Origin: Clostridia bacterium
GTDB taxonomy: Bacteria; Bacillota; Clostridia; UBA1381
Assembly (NCBI GenBank): GCA_017404065.1
Contig: JAFRDB010000092.1
Span: 1 to 56,905 of the forward strand
Length of the DNA stretch: 56,905 bases
Direction: 5' to 3'
This document shows positions 43,401 through 51,096 of the stretch, one piece after another (position 1 is the stretch's first letter; every line of letters begins with the position of its first letter). Under the pieces are notes generated by a model, which saw only the letters and a program-made list of their open reading frames with translations, was not told where the DNA came from and did no database searches. A program made the position numbers and the translations under genes.

Positions 43401-45153
43401 CGTCCATGGACATTGTCGATTCCTGCTTAACGATAGCAACTGACGCTACCGTGCCGTCGTCATTCCATGTTACGCTCTTGACCGCGGTAGGATACGCCGC
43501 CGCGCTGCTTGATTTATATACGACCGGCCACATACTGTTCGGAGCCGCGCCCTGTGTATAAACACCGTTTGTGTAATAATCCGTATTCGCATGATCCCAT
43601 GAGCCGTAAGCCGCTCTCATGTTCGTTACAAGCGGGCTGAGCGCCGCATATTCAACAGCCTCTATCGTTCCCGCCGCCGCGCTCGCCTTTGCGTTTATGC
43701 CGTCAAAGAAGAAGGATGCCGTAGCGTCCGCGCCGTAGTCGTTTTCATGTGTTCCGTCAACGCTTGTTCCCCTTGCCGAACGGAAATAGTAATCGGAGAA
43801 CGCGCTGCTGTATGAGCTTGCGCCCTGCGCCGTCTTTACCTCATCGCATACTTGGCTCAGCCATGCAAGAGTCGGTGCGTTGAGGTCAACGAACGCAACG
43901 TCCGTAACGCCCGACGCCGTTATGCCTGCCGCAATTATATCAGCATAGTATGCGTTAGCGTCGTCCATGCTTGTCTGCGCCTTTGAAACAAAGGTGTCGC
44001 CCGCATCCGCGCCGGCGCATATAAGTATTTCCGTATACTTCTTCGCCGCTGCCGAAATACCGCTGAGCGATGATGACCATGTGTTTGTAGCTGCGGTATA
44101 CTGGTTCTCATGATGTCTGTCGATCGGTCCCGCGTATACCATTGTCGCGCTCGCTGCGTGCGCCGCCTTATAGTATGTGGGAAGGTTCTTCAGATAGCCT
44201 GCAACGCTGCCCTCATTGTGGCCGTACTGCAGATATACATAGTCGCCCGCTTTGAAGTTGCTCTTACAAAGGTTAAAATAGCTTGTCGCGTTTGACGCGA
44301 GTCCGCCGTCGCCCTGGTTTACGAGCGCAATATTATTCGGCAGATACTTTGAAAGGTACTGCGCCGTTCCGCCGTAGTTCTGCAGCGGGAAATACGGGAG
44401 CGCCATAGGATAGTCGCAGCCCGTTGAGTCGTCATAGCACCAGATCGTCTTTGTCGTGGACGGAGCGATCTTCTCTACCTCGATAGCTGAGATAGCCGCG
44501 TTATCGCCCATTACCAAAACATTGAGCTTTGTATCGACATACGGAACAGCAACACCGCCGTTTGCTCTGTCCTTTACAAGCACGCTCTGAACGGTTGCGC
44601 GGAATGTGACAGTCTCAGTTGCACCCGCCGCGATAGTCTTATTTGTCACTATCGGATGACGGCGCTCGGAGTATACGAACACACCCTGTGCCGGCTTTGA
44701 GCTGTCAAGCGTGGTAACGCTTACCTTTACCTCATAATAGCCGTTGTTTTCCGCGTCCATCGCAAAACGGATCGGATAGATGCCCTCTGTCTGACCGGCG
44801 TCAAGCGTGCCGATACCGACGCAGTCATTCGTAGCCGCGCTGCCGGAGCCTGCACCGGCATAGCTTACTACCTGTCCCTGCACAACGTTTACGCCGTCCT
44901 CGTGGCTCTGCATCTTGTAATCGTTCTCGTTCTGACCAAAAAGGCCGTACCTGATGCCGCCCAACTCGGTCTCGTTGAACTCCGTTGCGGGAGTTACGCC
45001 CAAGTAGCCGCTTGCAACGATCTGAGAGGCGGGGCCGAAGTCAAACTTCCACTTTGTGCCGACCTCCGCCGCGCTTGCTGTAAGGTGTATCCCCGAAAAT
45101 GCCGAAGACAGTATGCCTGCCGCAAGCAGTGTTGAAATGATTTTCCTTTTCAT
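40483..45153 (-). CDS. Large secreted multidomain esterase, rhamnogalacturonan acetylesterase-like (CE12/SGNH)
   Basis: A 1556-aa protein with a signal peptide (MKRKIISTLLAAGILSSAFS... cleaved after about residue 28, ASA-A). Residues about 35-230 are the beta domain typical of these esterases (KWKFDFGPAS). Residues 238-490 form an SGNH hydrolase: Ser block YDDSTGCDY (Ser 243), third block QYGHNEG and last block SVDGTHENDYG (Asp 466, His 469). Gly of the usual GDS is Asp here. Later parts hold lectin-like beta domains (about 700-900 and 1000-1190), an InlB-type repeat (about 910-985), and a carbohydrate-binding-like domain near 1285-1400. It should deacetylate pectin outside the cell. The start at 45153 has AAAGGAGAGAATCA. 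It is divergent from an AraC gene that probably controls it. Confidence 0.85.
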   Translation of the reverse strand: MKRKIISTLLAAGILSSAFSGIHLTASAAEVGTKWKFDFGPASQIVASGYLGVTPATEFNETELGGIRYGLFGQNENDYKMQSHEDGVNVVQGQVVSYAGAGSGSAATNDCVGIGTLDAGQTEGIYPIRFAMDAENNGYYEVKVSVTTLDSSKPAQGVFVYSERRHPIVTNKTIAAGATETVTFRATVQSVLVKDRANGGVAVPYVDTKLNVLVMGDNAAISAIEVEKIAPSTTKTIWCYDDSTGCDYPMALPYFPLQNYGGTAQYLSKYLPNNIALVNQGDGGLASNATSYFNLCKSNFKAGDYVYLQYGHNEGSVAGYLKNLPTYYKAAHAASATMVYAGPIDRHHENQYTAATNTWSSSLSGISAAAKKYTEILICAGADAGDTFVSKAQTSMDDANAYYADIIAAGITASGVTDVAFVDLNAPTLAWLSQVCDEVKTAQGASSYSSAFSDYYFRSARGTSVDGTHENDYGADATASFFFDGINAKASAAAGTIEAVEYAALSPLVTNMRAAYGSWDHANTDYYTNGVYTQGAAPNSMWPVVYKSSSAAAYPTAVKSVTWNDDGTVASVAIVKQESTMSMDDYGMLKLDIYDSSNTLKGTIKSSQVDNTWGDGTTTTFAVGDENNQLTGDTTTKYVKADGDTYTATIYRASKGDGSVLNYITPLEAYSETYVPTDYEGALITNEDGNEVEDFNFYGAKYDGTANAAGYNSWLLNGSASPSAKLNKDGNYYYVKSAFNDTTGSQSMNLCKKFESSPSVKSNGRLKMTVDLRNATNTNTGGINFTPASNFSGNYPQGESMNLFMVCGDKVYVNGNTSYNAGDVSGSTWTTVTAEADLDRGTITVKVGDGTAVTAPISGLQKNIGASPTSLNGLCICKGSTTNKAKCSASVEISNLSLKKYSSDDELGTKTLTLAKTGNGTMQVNGAAAESVTVTQSQPVTVKAVPADFYTFTNWTDADGNVLSEDATYTYPRLYADATITANFTSIYGEGYEVSYINGFKDDFEGETNIFGSTDIIDTTTYDAASVFGNVMRVADAGGTVTLDEAISLNARAYIDLSFNVFYAWLSSGKATTVSVNDNDGNEIVGYTYTTGSSSVTDVRIGGATVDGFEAFGFAAGSRGFETSSGRYSFTSSNNAGLVSIRISGDKTVSISFANKATQSFTGTLANAVTVKSIAIDNKQTTNAARTMGIDNIDAMLVTAPTPTHSYTVNAVDENGAVISTIATGTADEAADVTIPAIHEVITDGSGNYYRLNDNSLTGYAKTFTMGTADKTETISYERNDNIVFFREAESADGTNTQYSGGDKAYIGGQNVRDRGVQVGTLPAGLYKFTVVMAERNGRAVVLRQGTNDPFASIATSKTDSSTAGLREVEFTLDAETGSVVCNGANSGTSKTNQSETFDYVLIERVVPTLQDEIAESGNTTIYGVYDGENATVPANATVTIADGASITNGNLTAVSGKITVVVSGSTISNASSVRFDGSGKITPSDGAVISTPNKADGSKTDKGFFITKNATAGDTLTFTINGHEKTAEYNGTITGDVLFGIFVTGIPANADVTVE

Positions 45154-45217
45154 TGATTCTCTCCTTTCACGCATGAAGCTGTGCGAATAGCACTGAAAAA
45201 TCACGCTCTAACTGTAT

Positions 45218-45223
45218 ATTATA
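45218..45223 (-). promoter_or_regulatory. -10 box of the esterase promoter
   Basis: TATAAT on the minus strand, with an AT-rich but poor -35 region, so activation by the divergent AraC protein is plausible. Confidence 0.45.
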
Positions 45224-45335
45224 ACATTTAAAAATTAATAAAAATATACAAAAATCAGATTTTTCTGTTTAATAATCAGCGCTAAATATTTATTGCATAA
45301 GTATTTTAAAACTTAATCATTTTCGAAGAAAAATA

Positions 45336-45364
45336 TTGCGTTTTTTGATGTTATATGTTATAAT
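45336..45364 (+). promoter_or_regulatory. Promoter of the AraC-type gene
   Basis: TTGCGT (45336-45341), 17 bases, TATAAT (45359-45364), 16 bases before the chosen ATG. Confidence 0.7.
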
Positions 45365-45380
45365 GTTTCCGGTGATAAAT

Positions 45381-46250
45381 ATGAGTGATAAAAACAGGAT
45401 CATAAAGCATGGGAATCACATAGTCAACGATATGAATAACGGTTATATGTATAATCTCAACTTCTCGCGCTGCTATGACTTCAACTCGCACATGCACAAC
45501 TGCTATGAATTTATACATATAATAAACGGACAGCTTATATATACCGTTGAGGGTACGGAATATATGCTTTCAGACGGAGATATCATAATGACGCGTCCCG
45601 ATGAGCTGCATTCATTCAGCTTTCCGAATGAATGCGATTACCGGCGCGAATTTTTACACATCTATCCAGGTTTTATTAAAGATTATCCGGAGCTTACACA
45701 AAAGCTCAACGACCGGAAAGCCGGTAATTATAACCGCATCCCGTCTGAATATGTTACAAAATATGGCATAGATAAATTATTTGACTCCATGGAGGAATGC
45801 TGCGACCACGCGGACGCGGATACAGACCTGCTTATGCTTGCATATACCATAGAGCTTATAGTAAAAATAAGCCGAATACTGATAACAGAGGTGTTCAAAG
45901 AACATACACCGGTAACGAATAAAAAAGCAAGCGCGGTTTGCAGATATATAGATCACCATTGCTTTGAGCAGATAACTGTTGAAAACATAGCAAACGAGCT
46001 GTTTGTCTCACCCGGGCATCTGTGCCGCTTGTTCAAGAGCGAAACGGGCATGACTATAAAAACATATCTGAATATGCGCCGCATAACGCGAGCCAAAAAC
46101 ATGATAATGGAGGGGCACAGTATTATGAAGAACATATATCCCGCCTGTGGGTATAATGATTATTCAACCTTCTATCGCGCGTTCGTAAAATATACGGGTA
46201 TATCTCCCGAATCGTTCCGCAATACCCAAAACAGCCTCACTGCTCTATAA
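45381..46250 (+). CDS. AraC-family transcriptional regulator
   Basis: A 289-aa protein. The N-terminal cupin sensor domain (about 20-110: NCYEFIHIINGQLIYTVEGT) would bind a sugar ligand, and the C-terminal double HTH (about 190-285) has ITVENIANELFVSPGHLCRL and the second helix pair ACGYNDYSTFYRAFVKYTGI. The ATG at 45381 is preceded by GGTGATAAAT; earlier in-frame codons overlap the promoter. Divergent from the esterase operon, it is its likely activator. Ligand unknown. Confidence 0.9.
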   Translation: MSDKNRIIKHGNHIVNDMNNGYMYNLNFSRCYDFNSHMHNCYEFIHIINGQLIYTVEGTEYMLSDGDIIMTRPDELHSFSFPNECDYRREFLHIYPGFIKDYPELTQKLNDRKAGNYNRIPSEYVTKYGIDKLFDSMEECCDHADADTDLLMLAYTIELIVKISRILITEVFKEHTPVTNKKASAVCRYIDHHCFEQITVENIANELFVSPGHLCRLFKSETGMTIKTYLNMRRITRAKNMIMEGHSIMKNIYPACGYNDYSTFYRAFVKYTGISPESFRNTQNSLTAL

Positions 46251-46256
46251 TACCTC

Positions 46257-46371
46257 CTCCGATGCCGGATGCTGTCAAGCTAACGATGTTTACGGCAACT
46301 CGTCAGACGCCGCTCGCGGTGGCTGACGAGTCATACGCGCTTAACTTGACGACATTGCTCCGATGCCGGAT
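46257..46371. repeat. 101-bp hairpin insertion flanked by a 14-bp direct repeat
   Basis: CTCCGATGCCGGAT occurs at 46257-46270 and 46358-46371. Between them lies an imperfect palindrome with core ACTCGTCAG/CTGACGAGT and outer arms GCTGTCAAGCTAA and TTAACTTGACGAC. It lies inside the 3' end of the phosphopantetheinyl transferase gene and changes its last residues. Confidence 0.7.
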
Positions 46372-47002
46372 CTATAAACTCCGGCGCGACGTCAAAATTC
46401 GCAAACTCCGAGCATACCGAGATCGCTGCGGTCATATATGCATATTCGGAAATAAAGAGTCCCGCCGTGTCGAAGCCGTCACAGGACACGCTTATCGCAT
46501 CACCAAAGCTGATGTGTATCTTCTTAGCACCAAGCGATATACCGGTGCCAAAGTATTTCATCACGCTCTCCTTGATCGTCCAAAGGCGCGTGCAGCGCGA
46601 ATCCGATCTGTCCTTTCCGAGCTCGTCGGCACTATACACATAGCTTTTGAGCCGCTCATCAAAATGACGCAGCTCTTCAACATCCACGCCTACCGGACGC
46701 GATGAAACCGCGCAAACCGCCACGGAGCCGGAATGTGAAATATTAAAAAAAACATCTTTATTATCCGTAAGATACGGCTTGCCATACTCGCCGCAGCGTA
46801 TGGATATTTTTTTTACTTCCTCGCGGCTGAGGGCGGTATAAAGAAGTATCCCCGCGCCAAGCGACAGCCTCTTATCCTTTTCAAACCGAAACCGGTCTAT
46901 CTTTTCCCGCCTCTGTGGCGGCATTTTGTTATACCAATATCCGAAGACCTTCTCGTTTTCAAGCTTACGCGCGTCCAGTATATATAATTGATTATCCGTC
47001 AT
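46331..47002 (-). CDS. 4'-phosphopantetheinyl transferase (Sfp-like)
   Basis: A 223-aa protein of the Sfp/Gsp type. NISHSGSVAVCAVSSRPVGV leads into the GVDVEELR motif with the Mg-binding Asp and Glu, and LWTIKESVMKYFGTG provides the WxxKEA-like motif. It would load carrier proteins of fatty-acid, polyketide or peptide synthases. The last residues (QCRQVKRV) derive from a small insertion; without it the gene would end ...DPASEEVL. It overlaps the GH27 gene by 4 bases. No synthase cluster is in the window. Confidence 0.88.
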   Translation of the reverse strand: MTDNQLYILDARKLENEKVFGYWYNKMPPQRREKIDRFRFEKDKRLSLGAGILLYTALSREEVKKISIRCGEYGKPYLTDNKDVFFNISHSGSVAVCAVSSRPVGVDVEELRHFDERLKSYVYSADELGKDRSDSRCTRLWTIKESVMKYFGTGISLGAKKIHISFGDAISVSCDGFDTAGLFISEYAYMTAAISVCSEFANFDVAPEFIDPASEQCRQVKRV

Positions 47003-48252
47003 ACAAGCACCATTATCTTATATAGCTTTACGCCGTGCGGCGGTATTACGGAACGTATTCCTTTTCCCTTCTGTTTTTCTCCCGTCCACAGCTCACGCGC
47101 CGCGATCTCGTCATTTATACCTAAAAATACAGGATCAAATTCTGAGCTGAGCTCCGTATCACCGATGTTGAACCTCGCCACATAGTACGCTCCTCCCGTG
47201 CCGTTCGCTGCCCAAACGATCTCGCTGCCGCGGCGGTATACCTCCCTGCCGCCACGAGATGCCTGGTTTATCTCTATCACATCAGCATTCTGCAAAAGAG
47301 AAAGTGTAAACGCGTCATTTTCCGGCATATCTCCGCCAAACATCAGTGGCGACCTGAACATCGCCCACAACGACATGAGCGTAAGCTGTTCATCATGTGT
47401 GAAATTGGTTTCATGTCCGTTTTCATTGCACATCCTCAGTGCGCCTGCCGGTATCATATCGCAGTCAGGCCAGTGCCCCTCGCCTGCATAGGGAAACCAG
47501 TCACGACAATAGTCAAACATTTTTCTCAGCTGAGACCAGTCATCCCAGAAATCATCGGTCATGCGCCACATATTCGCGTGCGCCGACAGATGCGCCGCCT
47601 CCGCAAGCGGAGCCTCGCCCGGCGAGAGCGAGAGCACCATTTCCCTGCCGCAACCGTCTATTGCCCTATGCACAGCCTCTATCTCTGACTTGTGATACGG
47701 CCGCGCTATGTCATCGACCTTTACAAAGTCCACGCCCCAGCCCGCATAAAGCTCAAATAAAGAGTTATAGTAATCCTGCGCGCCTTCGCGCGACATATCC
47801 AGACCACACATATCTGTGTTCCACTCGCAAACGCTTCCGATATCAGCTATCTCCGCGGCTGTATGTGAGCTGCCCTTTATCGGCAGATTTGCGCGTACCG
47901 CGCGACGCGGTATGCCGCGCAAAATGTGTATACCGAATTTCAGTCCCAATGAATGGACATAGTCCGCAAGCGGCGCAAAGCCTCTGCCCTCCGCCGCGGA
48001 CGGGAACCTGTTCACAGCCGGCATAAGCCGTCCGTACTCGTCCATTACCACTTCCGCATCATCGTTATAATAATGATTTTTCGCGTTCGGCTCATACCAC
48101 TGTATGTCTACAACGACATATTCCCAGCCGTACCTCTTCATATTCTCAGCCATATATTCCGCGTTTAAGCGAACTCTGTCCTCTGTTACAGCCGCGCCGT
48201 AGCAGTCCCAGCTGTTCCACCCCATCGGCGGAGTTTTTGCTTTACTTAACAT
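46999..48252 (-). CDS. GH27 glycosidase (alpha-galactosidase or beta-L-arabinopyranosidase)
   Basis: A 417-aa TIM-barrel enzyme starting with TPPMGWNSWDCYG, the GH27 signature. The nucleophile Asp is in DFVKVDDIARP (about residue 165), and the acid/base Asp is likely in MTDDFWDDW. The C-terminal part is a beta-sandwich. There is no signal peptide, so it acts inside the cell on imported oligosaccharides. It shares 4 bases with the downstream transferase gene. Substrate could be alpha-galactosides or arabinopyranosides; the family does not decide. Confidence 0.92.
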   Translation of the reverse strand: MLSKAKTPPMGWNSWDCYGAAVTEDRVRLNAEYMAENMKRYGWEYVVVDIQWYEPNAKNHYYNDDAEVVMDEYGRLMPAVNRFPSAAEGRGFAPLADYVHSLGLKFGIHILRGIPRRAVRANLPIKGSSHTAAEIADIGSVCEWNTDMCGLDMSREGAQDYYNSLFELYAGWGVDFVKVDDIARPYHKSEIEAVHRAIDGCGREMVLSLSPGEAPLAEAAHLSAHANMWRMTDDFWDDWSQLRKMFDYCRDWFPYAGEGHWPDCDMIPAGALRMCNENGHETNFTHDEQLTLMSLWAMFRSPLMFGGDMPENDAFTLSLLQNADVIEINQASRGGREVYRRGSEIVWAANGTGGAYYVARFNIGDTELSSEFDPVFLGINDEIAARELWTGEKQKGKGIRSVIPPHGVKLYKIMVLV

Positions 48253-48285
48253 AGCGGATCCTCCTGTTGAATAAACCGCAAATAA

Positions 48286-49722
48286 TCAGCTTATAAGCGC
48301 CGCAAGCGCATTTCTGAAATCTATCGATGCGGAGCCGGGCGAGCTGAGTATGATAAGATCATTAAAGCCGCCGATATTCTCGTACAGCGCGGGAAGCTTC
48401 ATCGGGTTGTTGTGTCCCCCGAAACCGTTCCAGTAACGCGGATCTATAACATAAAGCTCATCATAGTTGTTTATAAGCCATGTCGCAAACGCGTCTCCAT
48501 AGCTTTCCTTCAGAAGGACAGCCTTCTCACCCGTGCCCGCTCCGGTCACAAATTTTGTTATCGGCTGGTCGCCCATAATAAATGTGCTGTAGCTGTTTTC
48601 GTTAAGATTTATTACCTGCGCCGGGTACAGCCGGTTGTTCATCTCCATATCGCTGTATACTTCTCCTGTGCATTGCGTTACAGGCATAAACCTCTCAAGC
48701 GTTTCCGGATGATTTCTTAGCACACTCTCTCCCGGAGTTCCCTTTACAAATGACGGCCATGAGCCGACAAAGTTATCAAAATTTTGCGTGGTGAACGATT
48801 CAAGCGGCAGGACCTCCTCGCCCTTCGTCCACATCAGCGCCTTATACGCATAGTACGCACCGCGCTGTGTCCAGTGATGGTCAGTGTTGAAATACAGCTT
48901 CTCACCCGCATGCGCCCACATCTCCTTGACCGCGTTAACGGTCATTATTTCAGTGTTAAGATTTTCATAAATAAGCTTCATGCCGGAAAGCTGATCGTTA
49001 TACACCGGCGCGGGTCCGTAAAATTCCGCCATTGACGGCACGACCTCATCATATACCTTTACATTGGGAAGCGCCGCGGCAATGTTATTGACTACACCTG
49101 CGTATGCCAGACAGTTGTCACGCGGATATGCTATAGGCTCCATCGCAATGCCGCTCTGCATCACGTAAACATTATTATATTTTGTCGGAGTTTCCGTAAG
49201 ACGGTAATCGTCATTTATAGCGGTGTCCGCCATTGTATCTCTCCACGGTATTTCAAACACCCTGTATTCGCCCTCAAAAACAAGCTCTACATTAGCAAAC
49301 TGCCGCATCATATCGACCGGTATATACATTATACCGCGCCGCGCAAATGTAATATTCGGATAATCGACGGTATTTCCGGTATAGCTTGCCGTATAACTGT
49401 CAAGAAATATGAATGACGAGCCGTCTTCATTGACAAGCTCAAGCGCATTCCTGCCGCTGTCCCAGCTTATCGTATAGCCGAACGGAGCAAGCACATCCGC
49501 CGCCGGCACATAGACCACGTTATCACATAAAAGCGGCTCTGCCGAAAGCTGATAGGTATCCTCTTCTATCATAAACGTATTGCTGCCACCGGTAAAATAC
49601 ACCTTCTCTGTCCTGCCGGTAAACAGCAGAACTATGCATAAAATTATAGCCGCTATCGTCGCCCCGAATATAACGACCACAGCAAGATTCGATTCGTTGC
49701 TCCTGTGCTTTATATACCTCAT
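48286..49722 (-). CDS. DHHW-domain SGNH-like surface protein
   Basis: A 478-aa protein with one N-terminal membrane anchor (about 10-35: VVIFGATIAAIILCIVLLFT), then a copper amine oxidase-type beta domain (about 50-165; NVVYVPAADVLAPFGYTISW) and a DHHW domain with TDHHWTQRGAYYAY and a later GDAFATWL end. Proteins with this domain are linked to O-acetylation or modification of cell-surface polysaccharide. The ATG at 49722 follows AAGGTGAGGGAA. It sits downstream of the dehydrogenase gene and overlaps it slightly. Confidence 0.85.
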   Translation of the reverse strand: MRYIKHRSNESNLAVVVIFGATIAAIILCIVLLFTGRTEKVYFTGGSNTFMIEEDTYQLSAEPLLCDNVVYVPAADVLAPFGYTISWDSGRNALELVNEDGSSFIFLDSYTASYTGNTVDYPNITFARRGIMYIPVDMMRQFANVELVFEGEYRVFEIPWRDTMADTAINDDYRLTETPTKYNNVYVMQSGIAMEPIAYPRDNCLAYAGVVNNIAAALPNVKVYDEVVPSMAEFYGPAPVYNDQLSGMKLIYENLNTEIMTVNAVKEMWAHAGEKLYFNTDHHWTQRGAYYAYKALMWTKGEEVLPLESFTTQNFDNFVGSWPSFVKGTPGESVLRNHPETLERFMPVTQCTGEVYSDMEMNNRLYPAQVINLNENSYSTFIMGDQPITKFVTGAGTGEKAVLLKESYGDAFATWLINNYDELYVIDPRYWNGFGGHNNPMKLPALYENIGGFNDLIILSSPGSASIDFRNALAALIS

Positions 49723-49732
49723 TTCCCTCACC

Positions 49733-50683
49733 TTATATCTCAACTCTGTTCCTTATTTCATCTGACAGGAACGCATCTATATTTAATTCCACCTCGCGCA
49801 TACAGCGAACGCGTGACTCATACGCGCCCCATGCTATATGCGGCGTGAACAAAACGTTCTCCATTCCAAAAAGTGACGTAAGCGGATTTTCGGGCTGTAT
49901 AGGCTCCACACTGTAAACATCTATGCCCAAACCGCCGATCACACCGTTTTTCACCGCTGCGGCAAGCGCCGCTTCGTCCGCCACAGCGCCGCGGGATACG
50001 TTTATCACGATCGCGCCGGGCTTTATCTTTTCTATCCTTCTCTTATCGAGGATCCCAAAGGTCGCATCCGTAAGCGGCAAATGCACAGATAAAATATCCG
50101 AGTGTCTGCAGAGCTCGTCAAGCGATACGCATTCCGCGTCCTGAACAGGCTCGCGCTTGAATGCGATAACTTTGCAGCCAAGCGCGCGCGCGATCTCTGC
50201 AACTCGCCTTCCTATCGCTCCGTATCCGGCAATGCCCCATGTAAGCCCGGTAAGCTCATGGAATACCGGCTCCAATCGGTTATGCACACCGCTTGCCGTG
50301 TAGCGCCCGTCCTTCACATATCTGTCATATTCGCCAAGATGACAGACGAGCGAAAGAGCCATAGAAACCGTAAGCTGCGCGACTATATCCGTGGAATATC
50401 CCTTAACATTACATACGGCTATCCCGCGCAAGCGGCAATAGCCGGTATCTATATTGTCAAAGCCTGTTGCCGTTACACATATAAGCTTTAATCGTCCGGC
50501 GCGGGACAAATTAGCCGCGCCGAGCTTTATTTTATTTAAAATCACAACATCACAATCCAAAATTCGCTGCTCCACCTCATCCGGCGCAGTGCGCTCATAT
50601 ACAGCGACCTCGCCAAACCGTTTGAAGCTCTCGAACGAAATGTCACTGCCAAGGGTTGCGCTGTCTAAAATAACGATCCTCAT
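49733..50683 (-). CDS. D-2-hydroxyacid dehydrogenase family protein
   Basis: A 316-aa NAD-dependent dehydrogenase. The Rossmann motif is GIAGYGAIGRR, and the catalytic set is Arg in NVSRGAVADE, Glu in DVYSVEP and His in FTPHIAW. It would reduce a 2-keto acid such as glycerate or lactate precursors. The start overlaps the thioesterase stop as ATGA, with GGAG upstream. The pyk and pfkA neighbours suggest central metabolism. Confidence 0.9.
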   Translation of the reverse strand: MRIVILDSATLGSDISFESFKRFGEVAVYERTAPDEVEQRILDCDVVILNKIKLGAANLSRAGRLKLICVTATGFDNIDTGYCRLRGIAVCNVKGYSTDIVAQLTVSMALSLVCHLGEYDRYVKDGRYTASGVHNRLEPVFHELTGLTWGIAGYGAIGRRVAEIARALGCKVIAFKREPVQDAECVSLDELCRHSDILSVHLPLTDATFGILDKRRIEKIKPGAIVINVSRGAVADEAALAAAVKNGVIGGLGIDVYSVEPIQPENPLTSLFGMENVLFTPHIAWGAYESRVRCMREVELNIDAFLSDEIRNRVEI

Positions 50684-51096
50684 GCTAACTCCATCAGTTT
50701 TTCCCAAATATCCGGATGTGTCTTTTTCATGTTTATCGGCCGCAGCTCGGCGTTCGTAAAACCATGCTTTGTGTCTCCTATGCTTACCTTAAGCATATCC
50801 GGAAGACGGAATACCTCATATTCAAATTCTATCCTTGCTACGCTTAGCTTAGTCACACGGCAGGTTATGAGCACCTCGTCCTCATATCTCAGCCCATACA
50901 GATAGCGACAATGTGTTTCGGTCAGCGGAAGCAGTATGCCCCGCCGCTCCATTTCCGAATATGACAGACCTGTTTTTTTGACCCAGTCCGTACGCGCTGC
51001 CTCAAACCACGGATAATACCTTGAATGATGCACTATCCCCATCATATCCGTTTCTGCGTAACGTACAGTGAGCCGTGTTTCACTTTTATATTCCAT
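50680..51096 (-). CDS. Acyl-CoA thioesterase (4-hydroxybenzoyl-CoA thioesterase/YbgC type)
   Basis: A 138-aa hot-dog-fold protein with DMMGIVHHSRYYPWFEAAR, where Asp near residue 17 is the catalytic residue. It hydrolyses acyl-CoA thioesters. It shares one base with the pyk stop (TAATG) and four bases with the following dehydrogenase gene, so it is an operon member. Confidence 0.92.
   Translation of the reverse strand: MEYKSETRLTVRYAETDMMGIVHHSRYYPWFEAARTDWVKKTGLSYSEMERRGILLPLTETHCRYLYGLRYEDEVLITCRVTKLSVARIEFEYEVFRLPDMLKVSIGDTKHGFTNAELRPINMKKTHPDIWEKLMELA

Noticed and set aside
45336-45380. Upstream in-frame start codons of the AraC-type gene
   Set aside because: They fall in the promoter itself, ahead of the predicted transcription start.
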